Of a stretch of DNA of 24,740 nt, positions 1 through 6,520 are shown in pieces. Below the pieces are notes generated by a model that was not told where the DNA came from, made no database searches, and saw nothing but the letters and a program-made list of their open reading frames with translations. Position 1 is the stretch's first letter. Each line of letters starts with the position of its first letter. The translations under genes and the position numbers were made by a program. Source of the stretch: Deltaproteobacteria bacterium (GTDB lineage Bacteria; Desulfobacterota; Desulfarculia; Adiutricales; Adiutricaceae); assembly GCA_031257955.1 (NCBI GenBank), contig JAIRNQ010000009.1, forward strand, positions 1 through 24,740, given 5' to 3'.

Positions 1-276
1 TTCCCCGTGCGGGCCCTGGCCATGAAAGGCGAGGCCTGGATATTCCTCGAGGACTTGGTCGAGGCGGCCAGGCTTCCCAGGAGCTTTTTCAGGATCGGGG
101 AGTACCAAAAATACGTCGATTTCGTCCAAAAGACCACGGACCCGGAAGAACTGGACCAGCCCGTGATCTCGATGGACGGGGTGAGGAGACTCCACGCCTT
201 CAAGGGCCTGTACCTGACCCAAGAGATGATGGCCCACTGCGAGAGAGCGGCCGCCGGCGTCATGTCCGGGGCGTAG
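1..276 (+). CDS. BRO-N-like phage protein, 5'-truncated by window edge
   Basis: The reading frame is open from base 1 and ends in TAG at 274-276, so this is the C-terminal part of a longer gene. The visible start (VRALAMKGEAWIFLEDLVEA) resembles the opening strand-helix of the BRO-N domain, which in phage antirepressors reads roughly V-R-x-x-x-x-x-G-E-x-W-F-x-x-x-D-V. The rest is helical with no catalytic motif. BRO-N proteins are DNA-binding antirepressor-type proteins common in temperate phages, which would suit the lead position in this operon. The match is by eye over a short stretch, so the assignment is tentative. A GTG at 7 is in frame, but nothing before it shows a ribosome site, so it is not taken as the start. 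Confidence 0.45.
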   Translation, partial: FPVRALAMKGEAWIFLEDLVEAARLPRSFFRIGEYQKYVDFVQKTTDPEELDQPVISMDGVRRLHAFKGLYLTQEMMAHCERAAAGVMSGA

Positions 277-344
277 GGCCCGCGGCCCCATTTTAGCACG
301 AAAATAGGCCGTCGAATTACCACTTTTATTTAACCTCAACATCT

Positions 345-364
345 CGGGCCCTCGTTTGGGCCCG
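345..364 (+). promoter_or_regulatory. Hairpin in leader of the element operon
   Basis: CGGGCCC (345-351) and GGGCCCG (358-364) are perfect 7-bp arms around a TCGTTT loop. No U-tract follows. The hairpin sits just before the ribosome site AGGGAG and the ATG at 384, so it is either a weak terminator for the upstream gene or a leader structure. The 107-bp gap in which it lies (277-383) is the longest in the first half of the element. Confidence 0.5.
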
Positions 365-383
365 CCCACAAGGGAGACGACGA

Positions 384-752
384 ATGTTAAGCGGGGCGAT
401 CAACGAAAACAGGACGCTCAAGGACATCATGAAGGACGCCAGCCCTTTGCAGATGGTCGACTGGTTCATGTCCATGGCCGTGGTGCCGCCGGAGAACTGG
501 CGCAAAAAGGCCGCCGTGGAGTGCCTGCCCTTCCTGTCCGCCGGGCTGGGCATGCTCGAGGAGGCCGGGCTCGGCCGGGACGAGTTGAGGGGGGCCATCG
601 AGTTCCTCAGGGAAGCCACTGACAGGGCCGAGGCGCTGCTCGAGGCCATGGCCTTCAGGAACAAGGTCGACGCCGGCCAGGTCAAGGTGCTCGGCGACGT
701 GACTTACAAGAACTATTTCACCGGCCGCGGGGCCGGGCTCGGGAGGCATTGA
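384..752 (+). CDS. Hypothetical element protein (122 aa)
   Basis: I do not recognise this protein. It is small, soluble and mostly helical by appearance, with no signal peptide, membrane segment or catalytic motif. The ATG at 384 has AGGGAG about 8 bases upstream. Its TGA stop (750-752) overlaps the ATG of the next gene at 752, which implies translational coupling. The position directly ahead of a recombination ATPase and an SSB-like protein suggests an accessory role in replication or recombination, but that rests on context only. Confidence 0.75.
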   Translation: MLSGAINENRTLKDIMKDASPLQMVDWFMSMAVVPPENWRKKAAVECLPFLSAGLGMLEEAGLGRDELRGAIEFLREATDRAEALLEAMAFRNKVDAGQVKVLGDVTYKNYFTGRGAGLGRH

Positions 753-1153
753 TGTCGGACGCCGAACAAAGGAAACTGGTGGACCGGGCGGCCCTGCTGC
801 ACAGAGACATCGCCGAGAAGACCGACCAGCTCAAGGAAATCAAGGCCAAACTGGCCGCCATGGCCAAATATAGGGAAGGCGGCGCGACCGGCCACGTTTA
901 CGGCAGCCGGTTCTCGGCCACGGTCACGCTCAAAAAAAACGTCAAGTGGGACCAAGGGAAACTCGAGGGGCTCAGGGAAGACATAGGCGACGCCGACTTC
1001 ATGAAGGTCTTCACCTGGGAGTATAAGCCGATCTCCCAAAAGGACGTGGACGCGGCCGTCAAACACGCCAGTTTCGGGGGCAAGATCGAGGAATGCTTCA
1101 CGGCCACCGAAGGCTCGCCCCAAGTGGTCTTCAAGCCGATGGAGGACTGCTGA
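752..1153 (+). CDS. Hypothetical element protein with N-terminal coiled coil (133 aa)
   Basis: Residues about 8-40 are heptad-like and charged (HRDIAEKTDQLKEIKAKLAA), indicating a helical or coiled-coil segment. An alpha/beta domain of unknown family follows. The ATG at 752 is chosen over the in-frame TTG at 749 because GGGAGG (741-746) is spaced correctly for it and it overlaps the previous stop by one base. Its own TGA (1151-1153) overlaps the next ATG in the same way. It probably works with the downstream ATPase and SSB-like gene, but no family can be named. Confidence 0.75.
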   Translation: MSDAEQRKLVDRAALLHRDIAEKTDQLKEIKAKLAAMAKYREGGATGHVYGSRFSATVTLKKNVKWDQGKLEGLREDIGDADFMKVFTWEYKPISQKDVDAAVKHASFGGKIEECFTATEGSPQVVFKPMEDC

Positions 1154-1947
1154 TGGCGCTGCGGAACATAACCCCGGAAGAGACCAACCGGCTGTGCTGC
1201 CTGGTCTACGGCCGCCCCGGCGTGGGCAAGACTTCCCTTTTGAGGACCCTCCCCGAGGGCGCCAGATGCTGCGTGGCCAGCGCCGAGTCGGGGCTCCTGA
1301 GCGTCAACGACCTGGTCGAGTCGGAAGCCGTCACCGGCGTCGTGATCGACACCTTCGACGATTTTCTGGAGCTTTACGACTGCCTGGCCAACCACGAGGC
1401 CTGGAAAGAGGCCTACGATTGGGTGTTCGTGGACTCCCTGAGCGAGATCGCCTCCCAATGCGTGGAAAAGTTTCTGGGCAAAAACCCTTCCAACACCATC
1501 AAGGCCTGGGGCGACTACGACACGGCCATGACCAGGGCCATAAAGGGCTTCAGGGACCTCACGGACTACCACGTGGTCTTCACGGCCCTGGACACCGTGC
1601 CCGCCGAGGCCGGCCGGACGCCGATGGTGGACGTGCCCGGCCAGAAGTTCTCCGGCCGGGTGACGAGCTATTTCAACAACGTGTTTTACATGGCCGTGGA
1701 GATCGAGGACGGCCCCCGGCCCAAGCCCAAGCCCAAACCCTTGGCCAAGGCGGGCGTGGGCCAGGAACGGCCGGCCGAGGAAGAACCGGAGCCCGCCGTC
1801 GGGCGGGGCGGGCTCCGCCGGGTGCTGCTCACGGACTTCACGCTCGTGGCCCACGGCAAAAACAGGGGCGGCGTCCTGCTGCCCAAAGAACCGCCGGACT
1901 TGGCCGCGATCATGGCCAAGATAACCCAGCGAAAGGAACAAAAATGA
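1153..1947 (+). CDS. Phage AAA_24 / Sak4-like recombination ATPase
   Basis: A 264-residue P-loop ATPase. Walker A is G20-R-P-G-V-G-K26-T27 and Walker B ends at D94 in WVFVDSLSE, with the YDWVFVDS context typical of phage AAA_24 proteins. That family includes Sak4, a RecA-core-like single-strand annealing protein that works with an SSB partner. Residues about 195-220 form a Pro/Lys-rich then acidic linker before a final strand-rich segment. The ATG at 1153 has GGAGGA at 1141-1146; a longer in-frame start inside the previous gene lacks support. The stop overlaps the next gene as ATGA at 1944. Followed by DUF669 and an exonuclease, it forms a plausible recombination cassette. The ATPase fold is secure; the Sak4 role is inferred. 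Confidence 0.82.
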   Translation: MALRNITPEETNRLCCLVYGRPGVGKTSLLRTLPEGARCCVASAESGLLSVNDLVESEAVTGVVIDTFDDFLELYDCLANHEAWKEAYDWVFVDSLSEIASQCVEKFLGKNPSNTIKAWGDYDTAMTRAIKGFRDLTDYHVVFTALDTVPAEAGRTPMVDVPGQKFSGRVTSYFNNVFYMAVEIEDGPRPKPKPKPLAKAGVGQERPAEEEPEPAVGRGGLRRVLLTDFTLVAHGKNRGGVLLPKEPPDLAAIMAKITQRKEQK

Positions 1948-2654
1948 CATACGAAAGAATCGACGACGAATGGGACCTGTCGGACGCCCCGGGCAATTAC
2001 GGGGAATCCAAGCCCCTGATCAAGGAAGGCCATTATTGGGCCTGGATCGTCGAGGCCGACGACGTGGTTTCCAAGAGCGGCAACCGCATGATCGCCCTCG
2101 TTTGGGAACTGATAGACGGCCCCTACGACAGAAGGACCGTCAGGGACAGGATCATGCGGGAAGGCAGTCCCAAGGCCATAGAGATCGCCCGCAACCAAAC
2201 CAAGACGCTCCTCGCGGCGGCGGGCTACCCCAACCCCAATTTACTGAAATGCGTCGACGACCTCCGGGGCCTGGCCTGTTTCGTGAAGGTCGGCGTCGAG
2301 GAGGGCACGGACGGCTACCCGGACAAGAACGTGGTCAAGGGCTACCGGGCCTATCCCCCGGAGGAAACGGCCGAGGCCCAACCCAGAACCAAGCCGGCGG
2401 ACAAGAAAGCGGCCCCGACGGCGCCGCCGAAGGGGCAAAACGCCTCGGTCCCGCCCAAACGCGACGAATCGGCGACGGCGGCCCGGAAAGGGCCCCCATC
2501 AAAAACGCCCACCCAAAAAAGCGAAACGCTGCCCAATAAACCCTCCCCAAAACCCCCGCTCTCGTCGCCCCCAAACAGGGGCCGCAACGACGGGCCCCCG
2601 CCGCCGCAGAACCAGCCCGCCTACCAGGCCGACGAGGCCGAGGGCGGGGAATAG
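1944..2654 (+). CDS. DUF669-family protein with SSB-like C-terminal tail
   Basis: A 236-residue protein. Residues about 1-140 fit the DUF669 pattern: a G-x-Y/H opening, K-S-G-N, a strand with W-E-L-I-D-G-P-Y, a helix with NQTKTLLAAAGYP, then L-x-x-L-R-G-L and a late K-N-V-V-K-G-Y. The last 90 or so residues are low-complexity Pro/Lys/Ala and end in the acidic tail DEAEGGE. A compact N-terminal domain, disordered linker and acidic tip is the layout of single-stranded DNA-binding proteins, and DUF669 genes commonly sit beside AAA_24 ATPases in phages. The ATG at 1944 has AAAGGA at 1932-1937 and overlaps the previous stop. DNA binding is inferred, not seen. Confidence 0.75.
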   Translation: MTYERIDDEWDLSDAPGNYGESKPLIKEGHYWAWIVEADDVVSKSGNRMIALVWELIDGPYDRRTVRDRIMREGSPKAIEIARNQTKTLLAAAGYPNPNLLKCVDDLRGLACFVKVGVEEGTDGYPDKNVVKGYRAYPPEETAEAQPRTKPADKKAAPTAPPKGQNASVPPKRDESATAARKGPPSKTPTQKSETLPNKPSPKPPLSSPPNRGRNDGPPPPQNQPAYQADEAEGGE

Positions 2655-2671
2655 CCCCAACCATTAACCAA

Positions 2672-2700
2672 GCCCCGGGCCCGGCGAGCCCGCCCGGGGC
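2672..2700 (+). terminator. Strong GC hairpin between DUF669 gene and nuclease
   Basis: GCCCCGGGC (2672-2680) and GCCCGGGGC (2692-2700) are perfect 9-bp arms around an 11-base loop in the 62-bp intergenic gap. No U-run follows; the ribosome site GGAGG of the nuclease gene begins 6 bases later. It may attenuate transcription, protect mRNA ends or set a translation ratio within the operon. Confidence 0.45.
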
Positions 2701-2716
2701 GAGACGGAGGACGGCC

Positions 2717-3373
2717 ATGGCCATCGCCGACGCCGACAAAATAGTCGACCGGGTTTTTGAGGCTTGCGCCAAGAGGGAAAATTCCGGGCCCAAGCGGAAC
2801 TACCTCGGCATGAGCGAGATCGGGCGCGAATGCGACCTGAGGCTATGGAGGAAATATAACGGCGAGCCGCCCAACGTGGACGTCGAGGGGCGGACGGCGC
2901 GCGTGTTCGACATGGGCCGCGCCATCGAGGCCAGGGTAATCGCCGACCTGAGGCTGGCCGGCTATAAGGTACATTCCGACCAGTTGGCCCTCAAGGACTT
3001 TGACGACCGGTTCCAGGGGCACATCGACGGGATAATCGAGGGGGTGACCTCCAAGCCCCACCTGCTGGAGATCAAGTCGGCCAATCACGAAAGCTTCAAG
3101 GATTTCCAGGCGAACGGGCTGGCCTGCCGTCCGGTCTACGAGGCGCAAGTCCAGTGTTACATGGGCTATTCGGGGCTCAAAAGGGCGCTTTTCGTGGTGG
3201 AGAACAAGAACAGCCAAGAACTGTACATGGAACGGGTAAACTTTGACCAGATATTGTTTAACGACTTGAGGGACAAGGCGTGGTTCATATTGAACGCCAT
3301 AAAGGCCCAGATGGGCGAGTGCCTCGAGTCCGAGCCCGAGTGCCGTTTTTGCGAATATAGGTTACCGTTTTAG
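2717..3373 (+). CDS. PD-(D/E)XK exonuclease, RecB/Cas4-like, with candidate Fe-S cysteines
   Basis: A 218-residue nuclease. Motifs in order are G-R-A-I-E near residue 74, D104 in GHIDGII, E118-I-K120 in LLEIKSA, and the motif IV-type YEAQVQCYMGY. This is the RecB-family PD-(D/E)XK active site. C39 together with C202, C209 and C212 near the C-terminus forms the one-plus-three arrangement seen in AddB and Cas4 iron-sulfur nucleases, although the C-x6-C-x2-C spacing differs from the common C-x2-C-x5-C. It probably resects DNA ends for the adjacent annealing ATPase and SSB-like protein. The ATG at 2717 has GGAGG at 2706-2710. No adaptation genes or CRISPR array accompany it, so it is not called Cas4. 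Confidence 0.82.
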   Translation: MAIADADKIVDRVFEACAKRENSGPKRNYLGMSEIGRECDLRLWRKYNGEPPNVDVEGRTARVFDMGRAIEARVIADLRLAGYKVHSDQLALKDFDDRFQGHIDGIIEGVTSKPHLLEIKSANHESFKDFQANGLACRPVYEAQVQCYMGYSGLKRALFVVENKNSQELYMERVNFDQILFNDLRDKAWFILNAIKAQMGECLESEPECRFCEYRLPF

Positions 3374-3438
3374 CCTCGCGCGAAACCCATAGGTCGCTCC
3401 CAAGAATCGGGGCGGATAGGACGGCTGGGGCAACCCAT

Positions 3439-4662
3439 ATGGACGCAAGCGAAACGGGCTACAAACCGCGCATATTTTTTAGCGAATGGGAAAACGAATA
3501 CGGTTGCTACTACAACACGGAACCGAAGCCGGTCGACTGGGTCATCGGCGACACCCTGGAACGCGGGACCATAGGGTTGCTTTATTCCCCGCCCGAATGC
3601 GGCAAAGGTTTCTTTTCGTTGCAGCTGGCCATCGAGTTGGCCTTTGGCAACCCGCCCTTTGGGATTCCCGGATGGGCGCCCTCGAGGCCGATAAGGACGG
3701 CGTTCATATCGAACGAAGACTCCAGAAACACCGTCCACCGGCGGATAAAGAGTATCGTCAGGCACAAACACGCCTGCTGCGAGCCCACGACCGGCATAGA
3801 GGACATGGCCTACTTTTACCCGCGGGACGGCTTGGACGCGCTGTTCGACAGACGGGACGGGGAGATCGCTTGTTCGGACTTTTATTGGGACGTGGTGAGG
3901 CTTTTGAAATACCACGCGGAGGACGGGCTGCCGTTCGACTTGGTCGTACTGGACAACCTCAGCAGCTTTTTTGGGCCCATCCACGACCAAAGCGACGAGT
4001 TGCCTTTCGCCTTCCGACAGCTGAGCCAGATATGCGACAGGTTTGGGCTGTCGATCCTGTTGTTGCACCACTCGAGGAAACAGGACAGCACGCTCAAAAA
4101 CGTCAAACTGCTGCACCAGTTTTACGACCAGCAGCTGAGCCAGGACTCGGCCAGGGGGTCCTCGAAGCTGCTGGCCAGCGTCCGGTCGGCAATCTGCATG
4201 GCCCCGTTTTCCAGGGCCTATTCGGACATGCTGGAGCTGCCGGACGCCATGGACTACCCGAACGGCAAGTACGTGGGGATGAGGGTGGCCAAGAACAGCA
4301 ACGGGCCCCCGCAGGACGACTACATCTTTTGCCGGGAACCGGACGGCGTACTGACCAAAATGCCCCACAGGCGCGAGATGCCCAAACGGGAACCCAGGGG
4401 CGACCAGGAGGCGGCCAAACTGGCCAAGGACGTGGAGAACGCCAAGATCTTTTGCGACTACGCCCGGGCGGGTTTTGACGTGGGCATATCGTACTATAAA
4501 ACCGATATCATCAAAAACACCGTAAACTGTAACCGCGGCAAGGGCGGGCCCGCCGACAGGGCCTTTCAATTGCTGGTGGACCAGGGTTGCGTGGAAATAA
4601 CCAGGGACCTTACCAACCGCGAAAGGGTGAGGTTTATCAAGTCTTTTATCGAAGACGCTTAA
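3439..4662 (+). CDS. RepA-like AAA_25 replicative helicase / ATPase
   Basis: A 407-residue RecA-fold ATPase resembling the hexameric RepA helicases of plasmids and phages. The P-loop is S-P-P-E-C-G-K56-G57, Walker B is D172 in FDLVVLDNLSS, the motif 3 region is SILLLHHSRKQ, and a RGSSKLLASVRSA segment matches the RGSSA-x-x-x-x-R element of RepA proteins. The residue after the P-loop lysine is Gly instead of Ser/Thr, an unusual change at a Mg-coordinating position. Residues about 345-400 look like a small winged-helix-type C-terminal domain. It probably unwinds DNA at the element origin. The ribosome site before ATG 3439 is weak. The next gene starts 12 bases after the stop. Confidence 0.78.
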   Translation: MDASETGYKPRIFFSEWENEYGCYYNTEPKPVDWVIGDTLERGTIGLLYSPPECGKGFFSLQLAIELAFGNPPFGIPGWAPSRPIRTAFISNEDSRNTVHRRIKSIVRHKHACCEPTTGIEDMAYFYPRDGLDALFDRRDGEIACSDFYWDVVRLLKYHAEDGLPFDLVVLDNLSSFFGPIHDQSDELPFAFRQLSQICDRFGLSILLLHHSRKQDSTLKNVKLLHQFYDQQLSQDSARGSSKLLASVRSAICMAPFSRAYSDMLELPDAMDYPNGKYVGMRVAKNSNGPPQDDYIFCREPDGVLTKMPHRREMPKREPRGDQEAAKLAKDVENAKIFCDYARAGFDVGISYYKTDIIKNTVNCNRGKGGPADRAFQLLVDQGCVEITRDLTNRERVRFIKSFIEDA

Positions 4663-4674
4663 GGGAGTAAAAAC

Positions 4675-5361
4675 ATGGCGACGACCAAAAACGGGACAAT
4701 CATAGACAGCCTCGCGCTCAAACGGCTCCGGCTCAGGCAATTTCTGACCATGGCCGAGCTGGGCAGAAAGGCCGGCTTGGCGCAGTCGACGATAAAGGCG
4801 CTGGAAACGGAGGGTCGCGCGGTCAAGGTCAACACCCTAAAACTGACCTTGGAGGCGCTGGGGCTGACCGCGGCCGAGGCCCGCTCGAGGGGCATTTTTA
4901 GGCTTCGGGCGAAGGAAGACAAGGTTGACTGGGCCGAGGCGAACGGGTTCGACGGTAGGACCAAGGCGCACATGGCGGCCTTTTTGGGCAAGCTGCCGCC
5001 CGGGTTCGACCGGTGGGACATTAAGGACGAGGACGGCTGGACGGTGGCGCACGAGGTCGCCTACTATCACCGCTTGCCGAAAGGCTTCAGGCGGTGGGAC
5101 CTGGCGGACAAGGACGGTTTGACGGTCGCCCATCTGGCCGCGCAAAAGGGCGCTTTGCCGACCGGCTTTAAGCGATGGGAGTTGGCCGACAAATCCGGCT
5201 GGTCGGTGGCCCACGCGGCGGCCGCGGCCGGAAAGCTGCCCGAGGACTTCGACCAATGGGATATCGAAGACAACAAAGGGTACACCGTTAAAGACGCGTT
5301 CCAGCAGTGGGAGAAACAAAATGAAACCGATCAAGTAAGGGGGACACCGTGGCGTTCATAG
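4675..5361 (+). CDS. XRE-family HTH regulator fused to four 27-residue ankyrin-like repeats
   Basis: A 228-residue fusion. Residues about 13-65 are an XRE/Cro-type helix-turn-helix (LTMAELGRKAGLAQSTIKAL). Residues about 85-106 form an N-cap (V-D-W-A-E ... A-H-M-A-A). Residues 107-214 hold four exact 27-residue repeats of the type L-P-x-G-F-x-R-W-D-L-x-D-x-D-G-x-T-V-A-H-x-A-A-x-x-G-x. The DG-x-T-x-x-H-x-A-A-x-x-G part is ankyrin-like, but the unit is shorter than the usual 33. The repeats probably bind a protein while the HTH binds DNA, suggesting a regulator tuned by a partner. AAGGGAG precedes ATG 4675. The 3' end overlaps the next GTG by 13 bases. Target and partner are unknown. Confidence 0.82.
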   Translation: MATTKNGTIIDSLALKRLRLRQFLTMAELGRKAGLAQSTIKALETEGRAVKVNTLKLTLEALGLTAAEARSRGIFRLRAKEDKVDWAEANGFDGRTKAHMAAFLGKLPPGFDRWDIKDEDGWTVAHEVAYYHRLPKGFRRWDLADKDGLTVAHLAAQKGALPTGFKRWELADKSGWSVAHAAAAAGKLPEDFDQWDIEDNKGYTVKDAFQQWEKQNETDQVRGTPWRS

Positions 5362-6006
5362 ATCTGCAAAACAGGGCGATGCTCGGGAAGCTGCCCGAGG
5401 GCTTCGACCGATGGGACTTGGCGGACAAGGACGGGTGGTCCCTGGCGCACGAGGCGGCCAAGTATGGCACGCTGCCCGAGGGCTTTGACGGCTGGGACCT
5501 GGCCGACAAGAGCGGTCGCACGGTTAGGCAAGTGGCCGATATGCGCGAGGCTCTAAACAGCGGGCGAGTCTTGGGGATCATTAGGAAAAGGGACTGACAT
5601 GGCCAATGACATCGACTGGGCCGAGAAAATCTGGCCCCTCGGCTGGACCAGGGCCCACGTGGCCGCCCAAAAGGGGACGCTCCCGACCGGGTTCGACCGA
5701 TGGGAACTGACCGACATAGACGGCTGGACGGTGGCCCACGAGGCCGTCCGGATCGGGACGCTCCCCAAAGGCTTCGACCAATGGGACCTAGCCGATAACA
5801 ACGGATGGACCGTGGCCCACCAGGCCGTCGAGTCCGGCGGCTTTCTCCCAGAAGGGTTCGACCGCTGGAAGTTAGCGACCAAGGACGGGATCACCGTGGC
5901 GCACACGGCCGCCATTTTTGACCGCCTGCCTAACGGTTTTACCGGCTGGCATCTCCGCGATCGGCATGGCGTGACCGTGCTTCAATTGATCCATCAAATA
6001 TTGAAC
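4993..6006 (+). repeat. Ten 27-residue (81-bp) coding repeats spread over three consecutive genes
   Basis: Repeat units occupy 4993-5316 (four units, first gene), 5391-5552 (two units, second gene) and 5680-6006 (four units, third gene, one lengthened to 28 residues). Consensus features are LP at the start, GF-x-x-W-D-L, D-x-D-G and T-V-A-H-x-A. The first and third genes share a cap beginning D-W-A-E before their repeats, so the set looks like the product of intragenic repeat expansion plus gene duplication. Confidence 0.85.
5349..5597 (+). CDS. Small ankyrin-like repeat protein (two repeats, no HTH)
   Basis: An 82-residue protein with a short leader (about 14 residues), two 27-residue repeats (15-41 and 42-68, LPEGFDRWDLADKDGW and LPEGFDGWDLADKSGR) and a basic tail (GIIRKRD). 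It starts at GTG 5349, supported by AAGGGGG at 5336-5342, and overlaps the previous gene in a different frame. A separate start site and a natural-looking C-terminal cap argue that it is its own gene and not a frameshifted piece of its neighbour. It may pair with the HTH-repeat protein or bind the same partner. Confidence 0.7.
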   Translation: MAFIDLQNRAMLGKLPEGFDRWDLADKDGWSLAHEAAKYGTLPEGFDGWDLADKSGRTVRQVADMREALNSGRVLGIIRKRD

Positions 6007-6072
6007 ATGCCCCCGGAATACGCCGAGGGGCTAAAAGCGGGCACGCTTAGTCGCGCGATGGGGAACGTATGA
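5599..6072 (+). CDS. Ankyrin-like repeat protein (four repeats, no HTH)
   Basis: A 157-residue protein with an N-cap at residues 5-27 (I-D-W-A-E ... A-H-V-A-A), four repeats at 28-136 and a C-terminal cap from MPPEY. One repeat (55-82) has an extra Gly. It is a paralogue of the repeat half of the HTH fusion two genes upstream but carries no DNA-binding domain. The ATG at 5599 follows the previous stop by one base, with AAAAGGGA as ribosome site; its stop overlaps the VRR-NUC start as ATGA. A protein-binding role is likely from the repeat architecture; the partner is unknown. Confidence 0.78.
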   Translation: MANDIDWAEKIWPLGWTRAHVAAQKGTLPTGFDRWELTDIDGWTVAHEAVRIGTLPKGFDQWDLADNNGWTVAHQAVESGGFLPEGFDRWKLATKDGITVAHTAAIFDRLPNGFTGWHLRDRHGVTVLQLIHQILNMPPEYAEGLKAGTLSRAMGNV

Positions 6073-6506
6073 CGAAAAAAGACCCTCCGCCGCTGCCCTC
6101 GGAAGACTACGAGCAGCAGCGCCTGGCCGTCTGGCTCGAGACGATCCAGAAGCTCGTCCCCAAGCCCAAAATACTGTACTACGCCGTGCCCAACGGGGGC
6201 TGGCGAAACAAAGTGGTCGCCGTCAAACTCAAGGCCCAAGGCGTGAGGCCGGGAGTCCCGGACATGGTCATCCCCGTGCCCCGGGGCGGATACCACGGCC
6301 TGTATATCGAACTGAAGCGGGCCAAGGGGGGCCAGGTGAGCGCCTACCAAAAGGACTGGATCGAGAATCTGAGGGAACACGGTTACCGGGCCGAGGTCTG
6401 CGCCGGCGCCGACGCGGCGATGGCCGTGGTCGTCGATTACCTTGGCCTGGACCGCACTTTCACCCAACTGACGCCCGGCCTCCAATTGCTGAAGGGCCGG
6501 TTTTAA
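6069..6506 (+). CDS. VRR-NUC domain nuclease
   Basis: A 145-residue single-domain protein. An N-terminal YEQQRLAVWLE helix supplies the first conserved Glu. GVRPGVPD65 followed by LYIELK with E81 and K83 makes the VRR-NUC version of the PD-(D/E)XK site, and Q-x-x-W follows on the next helix (AYQKDWIENL). Stand-alone VRR-NUC proteins are common in phages, where they are thought to act on branched or Holliday-type DNA intermediates. The start overlaps the upstream repeat gene as ATGA. Its place between repeat proteins and a sliding clamp fits a role in processing replication intermediates. Confidence 0.88.
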   Translation: MTKKDPPPLPSEDYEQQRLAVWLETIQKLVPKPKILYYAVPNGGWRNKVVAVKLKAQGVRPGVPDMVIPVPRGGYHGLYIELKRAKGGQVSAYQKDWIENLREHGYRAEVCAGADAAMAVVVDYLGLDRTFTQLTPGLQLLKGRF

Positions 6507-6520
6507 ACATGGGAGACGCC

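Noticed and set aside
898..1950. 350-codon minus-strand open frame opposite the ATPase
   Set aside because: Composition is His/Gly/Pro-rich shadow coding and contradicts the coupled plus-strand operon.
1194..2654. A long second plus-strand open frame (486 codons) running across the ATPase gene
   Set aside because: Upstream of 1944 it is an out-of-frame reading of the ATPase gene, rich in Arg/Gly/Pro as expected for GC-rich shadow frames; only the part from ATG 1944 (DUF669 protein) is real.
2717..3373. Cas4 as evidence for a CRISPR system
   Set aside because: No repeat-spacer array, Cas1 or Cas2 in the window; phage recombination neighbours explain the nuclease.
3370..4740. 456-codon minus-strand open frame opposite the RepA-like gene
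   Set aside because: Shadow of a GC-rich gene; no ribosome site or family motif, whereas the plus-strand gene has clear helicase motifs.
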